A stretch of 64,000 nt of DNA from Anas platyrhynchos (taxonomy: Eukaryota; Chordata; Aves; Anseriformes; Anatidae): contig NC_092612.1 in the NCBI RefSeq assembly GCF_047663525.1, positions 2,761,501-2,825,500 on the forward strand, in the 5' to 3' direction. Shown in pieces: positions 1-56,067 of this stretch. The position numbers were made by a program, and so were the translations under genes. Position 1 is the first letter of the stretch, and the number at the start of each line of letters is the position of its first letter. The notes beneath the pieces are model-generated. The model was not told where the DNA came from. It was given only the letters and a program-made list of their open reading frames with translations, and ran no database searches.

Positions 1-426
1 TGCTCATCCTCTTCCCCAGCTACAGCCCCTTCTGCTGGGGCCGGGGGGGCCGCCGGGACCCCCCCCAGCCCACAGGAGGTAATGGGGAGCTGAGGGGGGC
101 TGCGGGATCCCGGGGGGGGCGGCAGCAGCTGCCCCCAGCCCTGCCCGGTGCTCCCCGTCCCCGCAGTGATCTCCAGGCACATCCTGACCCGCACGGAGCC
201 ACCGGCACCGGCTGGAGAAGCCCCGGGGACGTGGTGGCAGCTGGAAGAGCCGGGGGTGGCAGCGGAGAACGGTGCCAAGGGGGGGCAGGAGGACAGGCTG
301 CCCCCCCCCGGTACGGAGCCAGGCACCAACTCCTCAGGCCGGGCTCCCCCAGGGGATCCGAGGGCTCAGCCGTGGCCGCGGGACGCAGCGGTGGCAGCAA
401 AACAGGCGCACGGGGACGAGATGTGA
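1..426 (+). CDS. CREB3L4: CREB3L4 C-terminal end (last two coding exons, 5' part outside window)
   Basis: Coding exons are 1-78 (partial; donor GT at 79) and 167-426 (acceptor AG at 165-166), joined inside a valine codon. The joined product reads LILFPSYSPF, later QPTGVISRHILT, and ends HGDEM before the stop. Human CREB3L4, as remembered, has a very similar luminal tail (QPHGV.SRNILT) and ends ADEM. The family is an ER-anchored bZIP transcription factor released by S1P/S2P cleavage in the Golgi. Only the luminal tail is in this window, so the bZIP and membrane segments cannot be seen. The neighbour JTB is convergent, as in human. The identification rests on tail similarity plus synteny. Confidence 0.85.
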
Positions 427-620
427 CAGCCAGTGGGGAACGGCCCCACTCGGGGGGCTGGGAGCCACCCTGGGACCGGGGGGGGGCAGTTGGGCCCCCC
501 CCCCACCATACCCCAGGCAGGGGCTCTGGGTGCCCCCCATGCACAGCGCAGGGAGGGGAGCTCCGTGCTCGCAGGCGGCTTCTGGTGAATAAACCCACGC
601 CCGCTCTGCACCCAAACGTG
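427..620 (+). other. CREB3L4: CREB3L4 3'UTR and poly(A) signal
   Basis: AATAAA lies at 588-593, about 160 bases after the CREB3L4 stop, so cleavage is expected near 605-620. The convergent JTB poly(A) hexamer is at 732-737, leaving only about 100 bases between the two 3' ends. Confidence 0.7.
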
Positions 621-731
621 GCTGGGGGGGGGGCTCGGCGAGGAAGGGGGCACCCCCGGGGGCAGCGGGGCACAACCGGGAGGCACGGCCCAGTCCCAGG
701 AGGACAAACACCAGGGTGATAACGACCGGGC

Positions 732-737
732 TTTATT
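732..737 (-). other. JTB: JTB poly(A) signal
   Basis: TTTATT on the plus strand reads AATAAA on the JTB strand, 211 bases past the JTB stop codon. It gives a compact 3'UTR that ends about 100 bases from the 3' end of CREB3L4. Confidence 0.7.
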
Positions 738-947
738 GCACGCCCCCAGGGCACCGGGCTCCCCGCACAGCCCAAATCGCCACCGGGACCCCACGGGGCA
801 CCCGCAGCATCCACGGGGGCATGGCAGAGCGGGGCGGGGGGCCCGGGGATGCTCCTTCCTCCTCCTCCTCCTCTTCCTCCTGCTTTGGGAACGGAGCCGA
901 GTCCCCTCGGTGCGGGTGCCGCTGCCGTGCCTGGTGCCCCGCGGGCG

Positions 948-2167
948 CTAGATGGACTCGATTTGCTTGCGGACCTTCTCCAGCGCCTTCCTGTCCAGCA
1001 CGCGCTGCCGGCACACCACCAGCACCGCGAACACGGCTGCCACGCACATCATGGTGCCCACGAACCTCCAGAAGACGTGAGCCTCCAGCACCGCCGAGCG
1101 GCAGCTGCGGGGAGGGGGAGAAGAAGGAGAAAATAAAAGGAGGAGGAGAGGGGGGGGAACGGCCCCAACGCGGCCCCGTCCATGTCCCCCCGGCCCCTCG
1201 CCCACCTCTTGAACTCGTCCCGCTTGGAGGCGGCGCAGCTGATGCGCTCCACGAAGCCGGTGGGGCCGCACTCCGGGACCGTCTTCTGCAAGAGAGAGGG
1301 GTCGGGGCGAGGCGCCGTGAGGCCGGGCAGGGGGCACGGGGATGGGGACGGTGCCGGTACCGGTACCGGGGGAGGGGCAGCCCCGCGGGGGTCACTCACC
1401 GCCTGGAAGCTGGAGCAGCGGCCGCACTCCTGCGCCACCACGAAGTCCTCCAGCTGCCAGCACGGCGTGCTCGGCGTGGAGCTCGCTGCGGGCACGGTGT
1501 GGGCGCTGAGCAGGGGTCGGGAACCGGGACCGGTCCCCAGCCCCGAGCCCCGGTTCCAGTCCTGGTCCCGGTCCTCTGGTCCCGGCCCTGAGCCCTGGTC
1601 CCAGCCCTAGTCCCAGTTCCAGCCCCAGTCCCAGTCCACCGGTCCCAGCCCCGTGCCCCGGTCCCGGTCCCAAGCCCCGGTCCCCATCCCCCGGTCACAG
1701 TCCCGGTTCTAGCCCCTGGTCCCGGTCCCCAGCCCTGGTCCCTGCCCTGGTCCCGGTTCCAGCCCCTGTCTCCAGCCCCCAGTCCCGGTCCACCGGTCCC
1801 AGCCCCGTGCCCCGGTCCCGGTCCCAAGCCCCGGACCCCAGCCCCCGGGCCCAGTTCCAGTCCCAGCCCCTGGTCCCGGTCCCCAGCCTCCGGTTCCAGC
1901 CCCAAGCCCCGGTCCCGGTCCCCCGGTGCCGGTTCCCATCCCCGCCCCGCACCCACCCGATCGCCGCTCCTCGCCCACCGCCGCCGCCGCCGCCCTGCGG
2001 GGAGAGCGCGGGGAGAGCGTCAGGGCCGGGCCCGGAGCCTGACCGGCACCCCCCCGGTACCGGTACCGGTTCCGGTGCCCCCCCCCAGCCCCCGCTCACC
2101 GCAGGCCGAGCCCCAGCGCTCCCAGCGCCGCCAGCAGCGCCCAGCCCCGCGGCCACCCCGGGCCCAT
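948..2167 (-). CDS. JTB: JTB, jumping translocation breakpoint membrane protein
   Basis: Five coding exons on the minus strand: 2100-2167, 1957-1994, 1400-1485, 1206-1285 and 948-1104. All have GT/AG borders, and the phases add up to a 142-residue protein (human about 146). The order is a signal peptide (MGPGWPRGW then an Ala/Leu core), a short acidic linker (VGEERRSAS), a cysteine-rich ectodomain with CW.LEDFVVAQEC and ECGPTGFVE, one transmembrane helix (VGTMMCVAAVFAVLVV), and a short basic tail ending LEKVRKQIESI, identical to the end of the human protein as remembered. JTB is a small type I membrane protein linked to mitochondria and cytokinesis. The introns between 1500 and 1950 are minisatellite. 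The start ATG is at 2165-2167. Confidence 0.95.
1505..1955. repeat. GC-rich minisatellite in JTB introns
   Basis: This is a degenerate tandem array built from short units such as GGTCCCGGTCCCAGCCCC, with AGCCCC and CCGGTCC recurring through the block. It fills the intron between JTB exons 1957-1994 and 1400-1485. The open frames seen across it on both strands are products of the repeat and show no coding similarity. Confidence 0.85.
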
Positions 2168-2224
2168 GGCGCTACCGGGACCGGCACCGGCACCGAGCCG
2201 CCATCGCGGGGCGCGGGGGGTGCC

Positions 2225-2635
2225 GGGAGCGGGGCGGGGCCACCGAGGGGGCGGGGCCACAAGGGGGCGGGGTTTATCTCATGTAGGGGCGTGGCCTCCC
2301 GAGGGAGGCGTGGCTCGTGGCTGAGGGGGCGTGGCCTCAGTGCAGGGCGGGGTTCGGGCGCGGCTCTGCGAGGGGCGTGGCTTCGCGCGGAGGGGGCGTG
2401 GCTTCGAACCGATGGGCGTGGCCTCGAGCCCAGGAGTGCGGCTCGGCGCCAAGGGGCGCGGGGTCGGCACAAGGGGGCGTGGCTTAGCGCGGATGGGCGT
2501 GGCCTCGGTCCGAGCAGTGCGGCTTGGCGCCAATGGGCGTGGCGTTACCCGAAGGGGCGTGGCCTCCATCCAAGGGGCGGGGCTTAGCTCAAAGGGGGCG
2601 GGGCTTAGCACCAAGGGGCGGGGCTTCCCGGCCCG
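2225..2635. promoter_or_regulatory. Tandem array of KLF/SP boxes upstream of JTB
   Basis: In about 410 bases I count roughly ten copies of GGCGTGGC and about seven of GGGCGGGG, spaced irregularly about 20-28 bases apart and separated by diverged spacers (CTTCG, CCTCG, CTTAGC). GGGCGTGGC is the complement of the KLF consensus GCCACGCCC, and GGGCGGGGC is an SP1 box. The array sits between the RAB13 3' end and the JTB start, so it spans the JTB promoter. It looks like a minisatellite whose unit is itself a factor-binding site. Any function is inference. Confidence 0.6.
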
Positions 2636-2753
2636 CCGGCGCGCCCACACGTGTCCGCGTCCCCCCCCCCGCCCTCCCGCTACCCCCTTTCCCCCCCCCC
2701 CCGTCCCCGTCCCCCAGACACGGAGCGGAGCCGGGGGCAAGGCACAGGCCGGG

Positions 2754-2759
2754 TTTATG
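2754..2759 (-). other. RAB13: Candidate RAB13 poly(A) signal (variant)
   Basis: The minus strand reads CATAAA here, a known weak variant of the poly(A) hexamer, 84 bases past the RAB13 stop. No canonical AATAAA was seen nearer, so this is the best candidate. Confidence 0.4.
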
Positions 2760-2842
2760 GCACCTGGTGCGGGGTCGCCCCCGCTGCAGCCCCCCCCCGG
2801 CTCCCGGAGAGGCGCCCGCGCTGCCCCGGGGCGGTGGCGGCC

Positions 2843-5395
2843 CTACAGCAGCCGGCACCGGGAGCTGCCCCGCCGCGGGGCGCTGGGCTCCGGCAGCGAG
2901 CCGGCCGTGGCGGTGGTGCTCGGGACCTGCAAGAGTATGGGGAGGGGTTGGAGGGGGACACGGGGTCAGGGGGGGCTGGAAGGGGGTGCCCCCAGCTCAG
3001 CCCCCCACCCCCAGCCCACTCACCGCTTTTCGGGTTGATTTCTGCAGGATGTCCCGCGCCAGCGTGCTGAAGGCCTATGGGGAGAGGGGGGGGGTCAGCG
3101 GGGGCTGCCCCCGGCACGGGGACCCCCCGACACCACCCCCACCATGGGGGGCAGCGGCCCCCCCCCGTGCCTCTCACCTCCTCCACGTTCACGCTGGACT
3201 TGGCGCTGGTCTCGAAGAAGCGGATCCCATGCTCCTTGGCCAGCTGGAGGACGAGGGGACGCCACGTGGGAAGGGGGGACACGGCCCCACAGCCCTGCCC
3301 CACGGCCGGGGGGGTTCGTGCCCCCACCCTACCTTCTCGGCGGCGTCCCGCTGCACTTTGCGCTTGCTCTCCATGTCGCACTTGTTGCCGATGAGGAGCC
3401 GCTCGACACCAGCAGATGCATTCTTTGGGGGGGGGGCATAGAGAACGTGGCAGCTTCACCCCCCCCCCCACCCACCCACCCCCTTCACAGCCCCAGCCCC
3501 ACCGTGCCCCCACCTCCTTGATGCTCTTCATCCAGTTCTGGATGTTCTCGAAGGATTTCTCATCCGTGATGTCGTACACCAGGATGATGCCCTGCGAGGA
3601 CGGCGCGGTCAGCGGGGCAGGGACCCGACACCACCCGGGGGCTGCCCCAGCCCCCCGGGGTCCCCCCCACGTCCCCCCCGCCATACCACGGCCCCGCGGT
3701 AATAGGCTGTCGTGATGGTTTTGAAGCGCTCCTGCCCCGCCGTGTCCCTGCGAGGGAGCAGAGGGGGGTGTGAGGGTGTCCTGGCGGTGCTGAGGGCTGG
3801 GGGGGTGCCCCCGCGCCCCCCAACTCACCAGACCTGCAGCTTGATCTTCTTCCCATCGATTTCCACCGTCCGGATTTTGAAGTCGATGCCTGGGAGGGGA
3901 AGGGGAGGCCGGTGGGAGCGGGGACCCGGCTGCGGGGCGAGGAGCTGCCCAGCCACAAACAGCCCCGGGGGGGGGGAGGTGGGGGCAAAGCCGGGTGGGA
4001 GTGGGCGGGGGGGGCACCCCCAAGCCCCCCAGGGTTGGGACGAGGCATTCCCCATGGGACAGCATCACAGCACCCCCAGCACCGGGGGGGCTGCCCGGCT
4101 GGGGGTTATCCCAGCCCTGAAGGCTGCCAGGAGCCCCCCAGTGGGGCTGCCTCCCCCAGCCCCCCCAGCGCCCACGCTGCTGCCCCCCCGGTGCTCAGCC
4201 CGGTTTGTGGGTGCGGGTGCCAGCGGCCGGCAGCCGGAGCTGATGGAGTTGGTGGAGTTTTTATGGAATTGGTGGAGTTTTTATGGAGTTGGTGGAGTTT
4301 TTATTCAGTTTTTATGGAGTTTGGGGAGTTGCTGGCGGGACGGGGCAGCTGCCGCCGGCTCAGGAAATGGCTTTGAAGGCAGGGCCGGGAGGAAGAGGAG
4401 AAGGAGGAGGAGGAGGAGGAGGAGGAGGAGATGGGGGGGGCCTCGGGTTCTGGCCCGGGACACGGCCGCCATCAGCGCCCCCCCCCCAGCGGTTCTGCCG
4501 CGGGCTCCCGGGGGTGGCCGGGACCCGGTCCCGGGGGGTCCCGGAGCCCCCCTCAGCTCCCCGCTGTCCCGGTGCCGTTCCCCGCAGCGGAGGCCCCGCG
4601 GAGGCCCCCCCGGGGCTCAGCCTCGCTCCCAGCTCCCGGAGGGGGGGGGGGGGTCCGGGGCCGCTCCGGGATTGCAAAACGCCGCGGGCCGGATCTGATC
4701 CGGATCGGGCGAGGCAAAGAGCGGCGGGGGGGGGCCGGGGCGGGGCGGGGGGGGGGGTCCCGGTGTTGGGGGGGTGGAGAGGGAGGGGGAGGGGGAGGTC
4801 CGGTCCCGGTGGGGAAATTTTGGGGGTGCGGGGGGGGCCGGTCCCGGTACGGGGGTTCCAGGGGGGCCGGTCCCGGTGGGGGAGTTTTAGGGGGGCTGGT
4901 CCCGGTAACGGGGGGTGCAGGGGGGCCGGTCCCGTTAAGGGGGGGTTTAGGGGGGCCGTTCCCGGTTGGGGGGCTTTAGGGGACCCGGTCCCGGTGGGGG
5001 GGTTCCAGGGGGCCCGGTCCCGGTTGGGGGTTTTTAGGGGGGCCGGTCCCGTTAAGGGGGGGTGCAGGGGGCCCGGTCCCGGTGGGGGGGTTCCAGAGGG
5101 GGTCGGTCCCGGTACGGGGGTTCCGGGGAAGCCGGTCCCGGTGGGGGGGCTCCAGGGGGGCCGGTCCCGTTAAGGGGGGGTGCAGGAGGTCCGGTCCCGG
5201 TGGGGGGTTTTTAGGGGGTCCCGGTCCCGGTAAGGGGGGGCGCGGGGGGCCCGGTGGCGGCGGGGACGCACCGATGGTGGAGATGTAGGTGCTGGTGAAG
5301 TTGTCCTCGGCGAAGCGGATGATGAGGCAGGTCTTGCCCACGCCGCTGTCGCCGATGAGCAGCAGTTTGTAGAGGTGGTCGTACGCCTTGGCCAT
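2843..5395 (-). CDS. RAB13: RAB13-like small GTPase
   Basis: Eight exons on the minus strand (5272-5395, 3829-3889, 3687-3747, 3514-3591, 3333-3422, 3178-3243, 3024-3074, 2843-2926) give 204 residues, against 203 in human RAB13. Motifs in place: P-loop GDSGVGKT (15-22), switch I STYISTIG with Thr40, DTAGQE (63-68), NKCD (121-124) and ETSAK (149-153). The start [18 protein letters not shown] and the block [20 protein letters not shown] are RAB8/RAB13 type. The last four residues, CRLL, form a CAAX box ending in leucine, which predicts geranylgeranylation. RAB13 controls traffic to tight junctions and the leading edge. The tail after residue 177 is unlike the human one (ends CSLG), so the RAB13 call leans on synteny beside RPS27 and JTB. 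RAB8-like alternatives are less likely. Confidence 0.92.
4225..4325. repeat. Short AT-containing minisatellite in RAB13 intron 1
   Basis: Three to four copies of a unit of about 20 bases (TTGGTGGAGTTTTTATGGA with small changes) stand in tandem. It is an AT-richer patch in an otherwise very GC-rich intron. Apart from this and the array at 4740-5250, intron 1 shows no other feature. Confidence 0.8.
4740..5250. repeat. GGGGCCGGTCCCGGT minisatellite in RAB13 intron 1
   Basis: About 16 units of roughly 30 bases, each with GGCCGGTCCCGGT followed by a G-run and TTCCAG, TTTTAG or GTGCAG. Long G-runs on the plus strand make it a strong G-quadruplex candidate. It ends within about 20 bases of the RAB13 exon 1 donor. 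Confidence 0.85.
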
Positions 5396-5454
5396 GGCCC
5401 CCGCCCGCCGGGCCGCTCTGCCCCCCGCCCGCCACGGGGCCCGGCCCGGCACGG

Positions 5455-5675
5455 AGGGGCGGGGCTAACCGAGGCCACGCCCCCTCTCAGTAGCCACGCC
5501 CACCTCGCCCCGCTGCCCCGCCCCTTGTGCAGGGAGGCTCGCCTCGCCCTTCCCAAGATGGCCGCCCCCACGCCTGCCCAGCGCCCTTCCCAAGATGGCG
5601 CCGCGCCTCGCTTCCGCCCGTGCGGGGAACCCCGCGGCGGATATAGCGGGGCTCGCTTCCGGTTTGGCCCCTTTC
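5455..5675. promoter_or_regulatory. Divergent RAB13 / RPS27 promoter
   Basis: The two start codons are 306 bases apart and face away from each other. GCCACGCCC-type KLF boxes lie near 5474 and 5495. The block GCCCTTCCCAAGATGGC occurs twice (5547-5562 and 5583-5598), each giving a YY1-type AAGATGGC. On the RPS27 side, an ATATAG element at about 5640 sits 30 bases before CTTTCCGG (5671), which fits the C-start and pyrimidine tract (5'TOP) of ribosomal-protein mRNAs. That predicts a 5'UTR of about 31 bases. Confidence 0.65.
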
Positions 5676-5700
5676 CGGCCGCGGCCGCCCGCACGCCACC

Positions 5701-6517
5701 ATGCCCGTGAGTGCGCCGCGCCCCCGGCACCGGGCCTCGCCGCCCCGCCGCGGGCTGAGGGGCCGGGACCGGGCTCCGCGGGGCTGGGGAAGGCCGAGGG
5801 AGGAGGGGGGGAGCGGGGAGGGCCGGGGGGGGCCGCGGCCGCCGCCATCTCCTCGGTGGCGGGGGCGCAAGATGGCGGCGGGGGGCGGCGGGGCCCGGTG
5901 GCGGCGGGGCTGAGCGCGGCTGTTCCCGCCCGCAGCTGGCCAAGGACCTGCTGCACCCGTCCCCCGAGGAGGAGAAGAGGAAGCACAAGAAGAAGCGCCT
6001 GGTGCAGAGCCCCAACTCCTACTTCATGGACGTCAAGTGCCCCGGTAGGCGCCTGGGGGAGGGGGCGGGGGGGGGCCGCGGGGCCCGGTTCCCTCCCGGT
6101 GCCGCCCCGCGCCCTAACGCCGCTCCCTCCCCCCCTCCCCGTGCTCTGCCCGCAGGGTGCTACAAGATCACCACGGTGTTCAGCCACGCGCAGACCGTCG
6201 TGCTGTGTGTCGGCTGCTCCACCGTGCTGTGCCAGCCCACCGGCGGCAAGGCGAGGCTCACAGAAGGTGCGTGGGGGGGACGCCGAGCCCCGGGGGGGCG
6301 GCACGGAACGGTTAATCGCTGGGTTAAAAAATGGCTTGGACTTTACGGGGCTTTTTTTCGGTGATAGAGGAGGGGGGAGGTGTGTTTCTGTGGTGAAATG
6401 GAGAAATTTCTGGCAAGAAGCGCAGGGTGGGTGTTGGTTTGAGGGGTTTCAGAAGCTCCCGGCTCTCACCGCTCTGCTCTGCCCCCAGGATGCTCCTTCA
6501 GGCGAAAGCAGCACTGA
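5701..6517 (+). CDS. RPS27: Ribosomal protein S27 (eS27)
   Basis: Four coding exons: 5701-5706 (Met-Pro only), 5936-6044, 6156-6266 and 6489-6517. They give the family-standard 84 residues, [20 protein letters not shown] to the end CSFRRKQH. The zinc-finger cysteines are at 37, 40, 56 and 59 (CPGC and CVGC), as in all eS27 proteins. eS27 sits on the back of the 40S platform and helps rRNA processing. The ATG lies in a strong Kozak context (CCACCATGC). The first exon stops after the second codon, the usual layout for this gene. A YY1-type AAGATGGCGGC recurs in intron 1 near 5870. Confidence 0.98.
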
Positions 6518-6689
6518 GCGGGGGGAGCTGGGGTGGCTGGGACACGGCGCATGGATGGCCCCACAGCTCGCCGGGAGGAGAGGTGACCACAGAACGAGAC
6601 GCCAAGGTGTGACCTGAGCACACTGCCCAGGAAGGCCAGCCAGGAATGTGACTGTCATGCTGTCCCTGTAGCCCCGCCCATCTTGCTTC

Positions 6690-6695
6690 AATAAA
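6690..6695 (+). other. RPS27: RPS27 poly(A) signal
   Basis: AATAAA about 175 bases after the RPS27 stop. The convergent NUP210L transcript has its best hexamer, ATTAAA, at 6728-6733 on the minus strand, so the two 3' ends probably meet or overlap by a few bases. Confidence 0.75.
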
Positions 6696-6727
6696 TTTTG
6701 GATAAAATACACACCAACTGGTCTGCT

Positions 6728-7011
6728 TTTAATGCATTTGCTGTCTTGAGCATTAATTTGAACTGGGACTGGTAAAGAACAGGGGTTATGATCAGTTACA
6801 GAGCATGTGAGAGGGAATGTGGCTGGTGGGCCTGCCGTTAATCCCAAAAGCTAACCTGGCCCGGCCCTCACCGTGCAGTTAAACGTCAGGAGAGCACAGG
6901 TACTTAACCTCCAAGGCTCAGATCAGCAGAAAACAGGGTGAATTAAACAATTTTTGTTCAGGTTGGAAACAACCCATCCCTGCTCACAGTGGGGATCTCC
7001 CTGGTAAGGAT
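6728..7011 (-). other. NUP210L: NUP210L 3'UTR
   Basis: From the stop at 7012-7014 the only reasonable hexamer on the minus strand is ATTAAA at 6728-6733, implying a 3'UTR of about 300 bases. No AATAAA was found on this strand before the RPS27 transcript is reached. Confidence 0.45.
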
Positions 7012-36954
<29,943 letters not shown>

Positions 36955-36995
36955 TTAAAGCACTGGAAGGGGACAGCAGCGTGGAGGGATCGGTT

Positions 36996-37001
36996 TTTAT
37001 T
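36996..37001 (-). other. TPM3: TPM3 poly(A) signal for exon 9d transcripts
   Basis: AATAAA on the minus strand about 1 kb past the exon 9d stop, only about 250 bases from the NUP210L start codon. TPM3 transcripts ending here would stop almost at the NUP210L promoter. Confidence 0.65.
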
Positions 37002-38025
37002 TCAAAAGACAGTAATACAAGTTCTCAATTTAGTATCAAAACACTTGATATGGTTCTTTTCTCCAGATTGGCCCCTAGAACTGCTACGACCAAGCAGCAT
37101 GCTCGAACCACAAGCTACACACGACATCTCCACACTCACGCCTCACAAAAACTACAATGCACAGCAAGATGGCTTGTACCTTATTAAGACATTAAGAGCA
37201 CTCCTGGCCAGGAGAGGGAAGGCCTCGGCTTCCCTCCCCCAGGGTAGGCAGAACTTTTCAAAGAAAACAAGACTTTTGTACGTAAGCTGTTAAGTTGAAC
37301 CCAGCGATGAGTGATAAAGCTTGGTGCACCAGCACTTAGTGAAGGCAAATTCAACCCCTGTGTAGCAATGTGTTAGAGGGGCCGGGGCTTCTCTAAGCCT
37401 ACCGGGAAAGGAAGTGGCCAACACTGGGGGGAGGGAAGGGAAACAACCCCTGGGAAGGTTCAATTGTTCAGATAATAGGCTTGGCTTTAAAAAGAAAAAA
37501 AGTCTGCTTTTGCTCAAGTTGCTTCTCCACGACAGAGTTACCTTAAAGCTGAAAACTGAACTGCTCTTTTGGCAAACAGCTCCTGGAGTGGAAGCTTTCC
37601 CAACAGGCCTCCATTCCTAGCCAGGAACCATCACACCCATCTTCCTCCCCTGCTGAAGCAGAGGGGCCCAGAGCTAATTAACAGAAGGTTAATATCAAAG
37701 TTTAAAGCCAAGAGCTTTTGAAGTGTTGCTCACCAGCCTCGGTTATTTGGAATGTTTACAATGGTTGCTACAAAAAAAGGTAGTTACAAAATGTATACAT
37801 CTCAAACATGCTCCCCCAAACATTATTGCATTGTTTATTTCCCTTAATAATGCTGTTTGAAGCTCTGCCCAACCTGATGACCTTTAACCCTGAGGCGAAA
37901 TAGCAGATTTGTGTTTGGTCAAGTTGGCAACAGAAAGTAAACCCTGGTCCCCAAGGGTTAGAGGTCAGCAGCGGCTGGGCTGGCCCCCCATGGCATCGTG
38001 TGGCGGAGGCAGTGGCAGGGATCCA

Positions 38026-54476
<16,451 letters not shown>

Positions 54477-54605
54477 TTATCAGCGCGCCCCTGCCCGCTG
54501 GGCGCGGGGGCTTTGCCTTTCTTGGGCCGAGCCGCCTCCCCGCGCTCCCAAAAAGTCTCTGCTCGGGACCCATTGTCTGGCGTGGGGGGGTCCGGGCGGC
54601 CGCGG

Positions 54606-54660
54606 CCTTATTTGGGCTCCTGCAGGACAGCTGGGGCAGTTATAAAAAGCAGCGGCAGGT
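54606..54660 (-). promoter_or_regulatory. TPM3: TPM3 exon 1a muscle promoter elements
   Basis: A perfect SRF CArG box, CCTTATTTGG, lies at 54606-54615, about 220 bases upstream of the exon 1a ATG. A CAGCTG E-box follows near 54629 and a TTATAAAAAG element near 54643. A GATAAA nearer the gene (about 54476) could serve as a weak TATA. SRF plus E-box logic fits striated-muscle expression of the long isoform. Confidence 0.5.
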
Positions 54661-55643
54661 CGGCGAGCAGGGGGTCCCGCATTGTCCTGGCTGCCCGCCC
54701 CCCCCGTGCAAGGGGACACCCTGGCTGGCGGCACAGGGACACCGTGTCCCACCCCGCCGGGCACCCCCTGCGTGTGTGCTGGCACCGCTGGGGTGGGCAG
54801 GGGGGGCTGGGGGGCTCGGATCCCCAGCCTGGCAGCCTCTGGGGGTCGGTGGCACTGCTGGGCACCTGCAGAGTGGGTGCCACCGCTCCATGGCCCCCGG
54901 GACACGCTGGGGAGGCACCGACCCAGGTCCTCGTGGCACCAAAAGTGAAGCCCCCCCCCCATTCGCACCCAAGCGGGGGCTCAGGCCGTCCGTGTCACCG
55001 GTGTCACCAGGCACCCCAGGCTGACATTTATCCGTGCCCGGGGGCGGCGTGGCAAAGGGCGAGCTCAGCCCGCTGCTATTTTAGGAGCAGGAGCTTAGCA
55101 GCAGCCCCCAGCCCACATTGTTTGGCTCCGCGGGGAGCAGCGGGGGGGAGCCGAGCCCCCCAGGAGCCCGCTGAGCCCCCGCTGGCCACGCTGGTGCTCA
55201 GCCGCGAGGCTGAGGATGCTGTTGGCATCCGGAGGAGCAATTTCCCCTGGCGCAGGGAGGAATTGGCAGGGAGCGAGCTCCTCGGCACTTCCCACGCTGC
55301 CGGGGGATTATCGGCCTCCTTGGAGCCCGCGCTGCGAGCCCGGCTGGGATCTCCCGCAGGGGACATCGGCTGCACCCGGCCGGGGACAGATCTGGGGGCT
55401 GAGCAGGGCAGGAGGGAGCCGGGGGGGCTCGGTGCCCACAGAGGGTCCTGGTTGCTGCCGTGCCCCCTGGCTCCGTCCCTCGGGAGCCGTAATTAGCCGC
55501 CAGCCCAGGGCAGCGGAGCCAGCAGTGGGCACGGGGCCAGGCGCCTTCGCCCCGCGCTCGTCCCGGGGTGGGCAGGGGACAGGTGGCGAGCGCTGAGCCC
55601 GCGCGGGCGGCGTCTCGGCGGGTCGGTGCTGGGCGGCCCTGGC

Positions 55644-55716
55644 GCTGTAAGAATATGTTTGATATTTAGTTGGTTTTCCAATAAAACAACCTAATATCAA
55701 ACATATCAGACAGAGG
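55644..55716 (-). ncRNA. MIR190B: mir-190b hairpin
   Basis: The minus strand folds into a microRNA hairpin. The 5' arm, TGATATGTTTGATATTAGGT TG at 55687-55708, matches miR-190b except for one base outside the seed. The 3' arm (CCAACTAAATATCAAACATA, about 55653-55672) pairs with it around a TTTTATTGGAA loop. Human mir-190b also sits at the 5' end of TPM3 on the same strand, so synteny supports orthology. Confidence 0.93.
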
Positions 55717-56067
55717 CAGGGGCAGGCGGAGGCGGGCGGGACGCGGGGCTCGGCTGCCTGAAAGAGAAAGAGCAGGGACGAGGCGGAGTGGGGCCGCGGC
55801 TCCTCGCGGTCCGCCTGGGCAGGACCTGGGGGCTCCGCGCGTGCTGCGCCCCGGCCTCGGCGTCCTCAGTTTTGGGCTCCTGCTCCATCGGCTCTGGGAT
55901 CCTTGGGGATCTGGTGGCCAAGAAGAGGCAAAATGCAGCGGGAATGAGGCTGGAGCAGGGCAGTGCCGGCACCGTCCCCTGGCACGGCTCGGCGCGGTGG
56001 GCAGCGCTGCTCACCCCATCCCCACGCATCCGGGGCCGAGGGGACGCCGCGTCCATCGCTGCCTTAC

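Noticed and set aside
20-814. 264-codon minus-strand open frame across CREB3L4 and the JTB 3' end
   Set aside because: It runs antisense to real exons and both 3'UTRs, is Pro/Arg/Gly-rich and has no family similarity; a GC-composition artefact.
2755-4068. 437-codon minus-strand open frame through RAB13
   Set aside because: It reads several true RAB13 exons and the introns between them; the protein is explained by the spliced exons.
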